Source: Candidatus Poribacteria bacterium (GTDB lineage Bacteria; Poribacteria; WGA-4E; PCPOR2b). From it: 8,569 bases of DNA. Of the stretch, positions 5,728 through 8,569 are shown one piece after another. The stretch is taken from assembly GCA_027296925.1 (NCBI GenBank), contig JAPUIP010000851.1, positions 1 through 8,569 of the forward strand, read 5' to 3'. The notes under the pieces are model-generated. The model saw only the letters and a program-made list of their open reading frames with translations. It searched no databases and was not told where the DNA came from. The translations under genes were made by a program, and so were the position numbers. Numbering within the stretch: the stretch's first letter is position 1; each line of letters begins with the position of its first letter.

Positions 5728-6522
5728 TCAACCTGGATAGGTAATGTGCGAATTGCGTGAGATTATCAGCGGTTTCGGCCCATCGGCAGGGAATTGCGCG
5801 GCCCACTCGTTCGGGTCATAATTCCTGCTGACGAAACAGGCGTAGTGCGCCGGTACAGCGTGCTTGAGTCCAATGCGTTGCGCAATCTTAACAACCCCGT
5901 CAAAGAAGGGGAATTCACCTTCTGTTGGATGATTGGTCAGAAACCCAATGTCAGGATTCTGCGCTGCAACAGCTCCAATTAATTCATCATGGTCCGCGAA
6001 GGTGTTGATGGGATCTCCGGAAAAGTAGAGTGTCACGCCCTCCGTTTTGACCACATAGCCGAGATGGGTCACATCGGGCGGGGCGATGTTCGCGGCGGGG
6101 TGTCCGTCGGGAGGCTTCGCATAAACCGCGTGGGCTGTGAGCGTTCCAAGTGTCGCCGATTCTCCTGCGCGGATTGTCGTCACGTGGTCTTCGTCAACCG
6201 CTGTGTCCGACAAGATCTGCGCGATACTCTCCTCCGGTCCAATGTACTTCGCCTCTGGAAAAGTCTGGTGAATTCGTTCAATGGATTCCGGACAGGTATG
6301 ATCGCTATGGTTGTGGGTCAACAGCACATAGTCGGTCGGGAGCTGAGACTCATCCAGCGGCGGTTCGGCGTGGATATACTTTTCCGCCGGCCGATTGTGC
6401 GGAAAATATGGATCCATTTGGACAATCGTTCCGTGCGAATCTTTTAACGCGAAGGTGCTCTGTTCAAACCAATGAACGGCAACTTTGCCTGCTGGTACAT
6501 TGAGATCTGCGAGTGGATGCAT
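5728..6522 (-). CDS. MBL-fold metal-dependent hydrolase
   Basis: Protein of 264 residues of the metallo-beta-lactamase fold, closest in layout to the UlaG-like/'MBL fold metallo-hydrolase' group (lactonases and related hydrolases) with two active-site metals. Visible motifs: strand HWFEQSTFALKD (17-28) and D37 in MDPY; the metal site H70-N-H72-S-D74-H75; H153 in THLGYVV; D170 in YFSGD, the bridging aspartate; and H226 in PAHY. All metal ligands expected of the fold are therefore present. No signal peptide, so probably cytoplasmic. The frame is open further upstream to 6795, but the ATG at 6522 has a perfect AGGAGG (6530-6535) seven bases away and the extra 91 codons are repeat-derived sequence overlapping the amidase remnant, so I place the start at 6522. 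A terminator follows at 5676. Substrate unknown. Confidence 0.93.
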   Translation of the reverse strand: MHPLADLNVPAGKVAVHWFEQSTFALKDSHGTIVQMDPYFPHNRPAEKYIHAEPPLDESQLPTDYVLLTHNHSDHTCPESIERIHQTFPEAKYIGPEESIAQILSDTAVDEDHVTTIRAGESATLGTLTAHAVYAKPPDGHPAANIAPPDVTHLGYVVKTEGVTLYFSGDPINTFADHDELIGAVAAQNPDIGFLTNHPTEGEFPFFDGVVKIAQRIGLKHAVPAHYACFVSRNYDPNEWAAQFPADGPKPLIISRNSHITYPG

Positions 6523-6607
6523 GTGAAATCCTCCTGTTGGTTGTGTGACGCAAAACGTGATGCGTCGGTGGAAGTGTTTAATTTCAGCAGACTGTCGGAG
6601 CGGAATC

Positions 6608-6653
6608 CCCCTCGAAGACTCGGGACTTCGCCCCTCGGGGACTCGGGATTTCA
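6608..6653. repeat. Two-copy 23 bp tandem repeat between hydrolase and amidase remnant
   Basis: Units at 6608-6630 and 6631-6653 both begin cccctcg, share gactcggga, and are identical at 19 of 23 positions by hand count. Each unit has partial dyad symmetry: cgaag/cttcg in the first, cccc/gggg in the second. It sits in the 151 bp gap upstream of the hydrolase start. Could be a small structured spacer; function unknown. Confidence 0.6.
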
Positions 6654-6673
6654 CTTTCCGCGAGCGGTGGATT

Positions 6674-7352
6674 TTAATGGCATGGCGGCAAGCGCTTCGC
6701 CCAAGGACGTGCCTGCTCAAGTTGTGACGCGATCCGGAACAGCACATCCTCACGTCCATAATCCGCGACCAGTTGAACGCCGATTGGCAAGCCATCGCTG
6801 CTCCAGTGCAACGGCAGCGAGATAGCCGGCTGCCCAGTAAAACTGAAGGGCATCGTCAGGAGCCCGAAGGCGGCCGTCGTCCGGTGCATGCCAAACGGAT
6901 CATCAGTGTTTGGGGCGAACTCCCCGACACGCGGTGGCGGTTGGATCATCGTTGACGTAATGAGCAGATCGAAGCCCTCAGCCCACCACTCCGGTACTTG
7001 GCACACCCCGGCAATGAGCCGCTGGAACGCCGCGTGTACCTGAACTGCGGTGTACTGCCGCCCATCCTCGGCGCGGGCCCATGTGGCGGGTTCAACATCA
7101 TCGGGGCCAATTGAGTGACCCGTGCGCTCACTCCAGGCATCCAGGGTCGCCGCAGCCCCGCTCGCCGAAATGATACGAAGCCCTAATCCCAATCCGGTTG
7201 TACCTTCGCTGAGGATTCAGACGTTCGATCCGCGAAATCGCTCCCTCAACCAATTCGATCGGCTGCACTTCTCCCCGTCGCACCAGTTCTGCCTGTGCAG
7301 TCGCATCAAGCGTCGCGAATTCTGCGTGTCCTTCAGCTTTCCTGCTTTCCAT
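6674..7352 (-). pseudogene. Amidase-signature enzyme with deleted catalytic core
   Basis: Two parts of one amidase gene in different frames. The 5' part (from ATG 7352) encodes about 48 family-like residues, including FATLDATAQAELVRRGEV and ISRIERLNPQ, the usual N-terminal helix pair. The 3' part, open from 7216 down to the stop at 6674, encodes the usual C-terminus: TLDAWSERTG, DDVEPATW, then FSFTGQPAISLPLHWSSDG and LPIGVQLVADYGRE, ending QLEQARPWAKRLPP. Homology switches from one frame to the other at about 7209. Family members are about 450-500 residues; the missing middle, roughly 230-260 residues, would hold the Lys-cisSer-Ser triad and the glycine/serine-rich signature, so no amidase activity is possible. 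The intact family hydrolyses C-N amide bonds. The start overlaps the last 20 bases of the MEMO-family gene, suggesting former co-expression. The cause is an out-of-frame internal deletion, or less likely an assembly error. Confidence 0.85.
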
Positions 7353-8569
7353 AAAACCCCATGCTGGCGAAGGTAACGACTGAGTTTGTCTCCGATTCTA
7401 ATCCCTGATCATATCGGAGCAACTTCCCTGAAGTCGGCTGTAAAGTTTCGAGCAATGTATAGATCGGACAGACGCCATCAACCCGACGCCGGTTCTTCGT
7501 CCGCCGAACAGTCTCCAGGAATGACTGGGTATCGACACTTTCTGCCGCCTGGAGTAACTCCAAATCCTCGGTGCGGATGCGATCCAATGCGATTGTGTTG
7601 AGCGGAAATCTGTCCCCAAACCGCCCACCAACGTGACTGAAATCAACGCTGGCGAGGATGCAAACCGACGCATCGCTCGCTTGAATTGCATGTCTTAAAC
7701 TGTCGATAAAACCATACACTGACGGTTCATCACGAGGGTCACCGCCGGCAATCACCAGCGGATCAAAGGAACTACAAATAATCGGGACAACGCGGAACGG
7801 CTTCACCCCGCCCAACAGGGCTTGCAGAAACACCGCCTGAAATTCGACCGAATGCTCATTCTTATGGAAGAATTCATCTTCGCGCAGATCGCCATCGTAG
7901 TTCTGTTGAAGCAAATCAATAAAATCAGTATCGGTCTTGACCGTTCCCAACGGTGTCTCGAAATCCTTGTAGGTTGCCGTGTACATCCCGCGATACCCTG
8001 TGTGTTTGACACCGAGGATGATAAAGAGATCCGCGTTCGACCGTTCAATAATCTCTTTGTAGGCGTGCGCGAAACACGGCCCACCGCGCCGGAGATCGAT
8101 ATGCGGCGCAACGGCGCCGACCAGCGATGAATCGGATTGCACGGATGTGTCGGGTAGGCCGGGCCCCTCTGGCGCTTGGAAGTAGCTCATTAACTGCGCC
8201 CTGAGTGCTTCCGCGTCATTTGGATAAGCCCCTCCAGCGTGGGCAGCCGGACGCGTTGGCTGCTCCCGAAAAGCGGCTTCCAATTCTTGTCGATAAACGT
8301 GGAATTTCTCGCTGTCCAGCATCAGGCGGGAATCTAACTCTTCAATGATTTGCTTAATCACATCGCTGAATAAAATCTCGCCCGTCTTGCGAGCATGTGC
8401 TGTCTGTATATCGAGAATAGTGTGCTGCCCATCGAAACATTGCAGGATAGGAAGCAGTTCGCGGGGAACGAGGACAGGCTCCGTGACGTACTGAAGCGTA
8501 TCCCGAAGTCCCAAGAATTGACGACCTTCGGCTTCGATTGGGAATGCCTCGACAGGACGGAGTTTCGGA
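7333..8569 (-). CDS. MEMO-family protein, AmmeMemoRadiSam system protein B type (5' end outside window)
   Basis: Partial gene: 411 codons are visible and the frame is still open at the right edge. A TTG at 8514 could be mistaken for the start, but the 18 codons before it (LRPVEAFPIEAEGRQF and neighbours) read as normal protein continuous with it, so the start lies beyond 8569. The C-terminal MEMO domain begins at about AGGAYPND and holds the family's metal-site residues, numbered from the 8514 codon: H138 in APHIDLRRGG, H171 in GVKHTGY, D291 and H294 in VDFSHVG, and C349 in GVCPIYTLLE; H221 in NEHSVEFQ is also conserved. This matches the His/His/Cys metal site of human MEMO1. The first 90 or so residues form an extra helical N-terminal domain, PqqD-like/winged-helix in appearance (FDGQHTILDIQ). 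The partners expected in this system, an AMMECR1-domain protein and a radical SAM protein, are not in the window; they may lie upstream. Biochemical role unknown. Confidence 0.9.
   Translation of the reverse strand, partial: PKLRPVEAFPIEAEGRQFLGLRDTLQYVTEPVLVPRELLPILQCFDGQHTILDIQTAHARKTGEILFSDVIKQIIEELDSRLMLDSEKFHVYRQELEAAFREQPTRPAAHAGGAYPNDAEALRAQLMSYFQAPEGPGLPDTSVQSDSSLVGAVAPHIDLRRGGPCFAHAYKEIIERSNADLFIILGVKHTGYRGMYTATYKDFETPLGTVKTDTDFIDLLQQNYDGDLREDEFFHKNEHSVEFQAVFLQALLGGVKPFRVVPIICSSFDPLVIAGGDPRDEPSVYGFIDSLRHAIQASDASVCILASVDFSHVGGRFGDRFPLNTIALDRIRTEDLELLQAAESVDTQSFLETVRRTKNRRRVDGVCPIYTLLETLQPTSGKLLRYDQGLESETNSVVTFASMGFYGKQES

Noticed and set aside
6523..6795. N-terminal extension of the MBL-fold hydrolase
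   Set aside because: The extra codons cover the tandem repeat and the amidase 3' end and have no homology; the ATG at 6522 has a perfect ribosome site.
7822..8130. 102-codon plus-strand frame inside the MEMO-family gene
   Set aside because: Antisense shadow of a conserved domain.

Overview
This is an 8.6 kb stretch of bacterial chromosome, moderately GC-rich, with good Shine-Dalgarno sites and some TTG/GTG starts. The gene mix is Gfo/Idh/MocA oxidoreductase, phytanoyl-CoA dioxygenase (PhyH) family protein, xylose-isomerase-type TIM barrel and nucleotide-sugar epimerase, together with a REP-associated transposase. This resembles Candidatus Poribacteria and similar uncultured, often marine or sponge-associated lineages, where PhyH and Gfo/Idh families are strongly expanded. 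The taxonomic placement is inference from gene content only; there is no rRNA, tRNA or phylogenetic marker in the window.

Layout. (1) 19-1152, minus: an intact Gfo/Idh/MocA dehydrogenase, with an orphan 3' fragment of a succinate dehydrogenase iron-sulfur subunit (sdhB) just upstream at 1196-1411. (2) 1625-2578, plus: a UDP-glucuronate 4-epimerase-like SDR protein with a TTG start and a recognisable promoter. (3) 2600-4244, minus: a two-gene unit, a PhyH-family dioxygenase followed by a sugar phosphate isomerase/epimerase-like protein 31 bp downstream. (4) 4262-5270: a REP-associated tyrosine transposase (RAYT) flanked by two directly repeated arrays of small hairpins. (5) 5268-5727: no supportable gene, but short direct repeats ending in a strong bidirectional terminator. 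(6) 5728-8569, minus: an MBL-fold metal hydrolase, a broken amidase gene that has lost its catalytic core, and a MEMO-family protein (AmmeMemoRadiSam system protein B type) that runs off the right edge.

How the genes fit together. The PhyH and isomerase genes very likely form one transcript and could act on the same unknown small molecule, probably a sugar, polyol or derivative. The Gfo/Idh enzyme is of the same general catabolic flavour but is not in that operon. The MEMO, amidase and hydrolase genes point the same way; the amidase start overlaps the MEMO stop, so they were probably once co-transcribed, but the amidase is now a pseudogene.

I found no CRISPR array, phage, toxin-antitoxin pair or clear multi-gene novel system. 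The most interesting items are the RAYT with its paired hairpin arrays, the PhyH protein whose metal-binding motif reads HGG instead of HxD, and two genes (sdhB, amidase) reduced to fragments.
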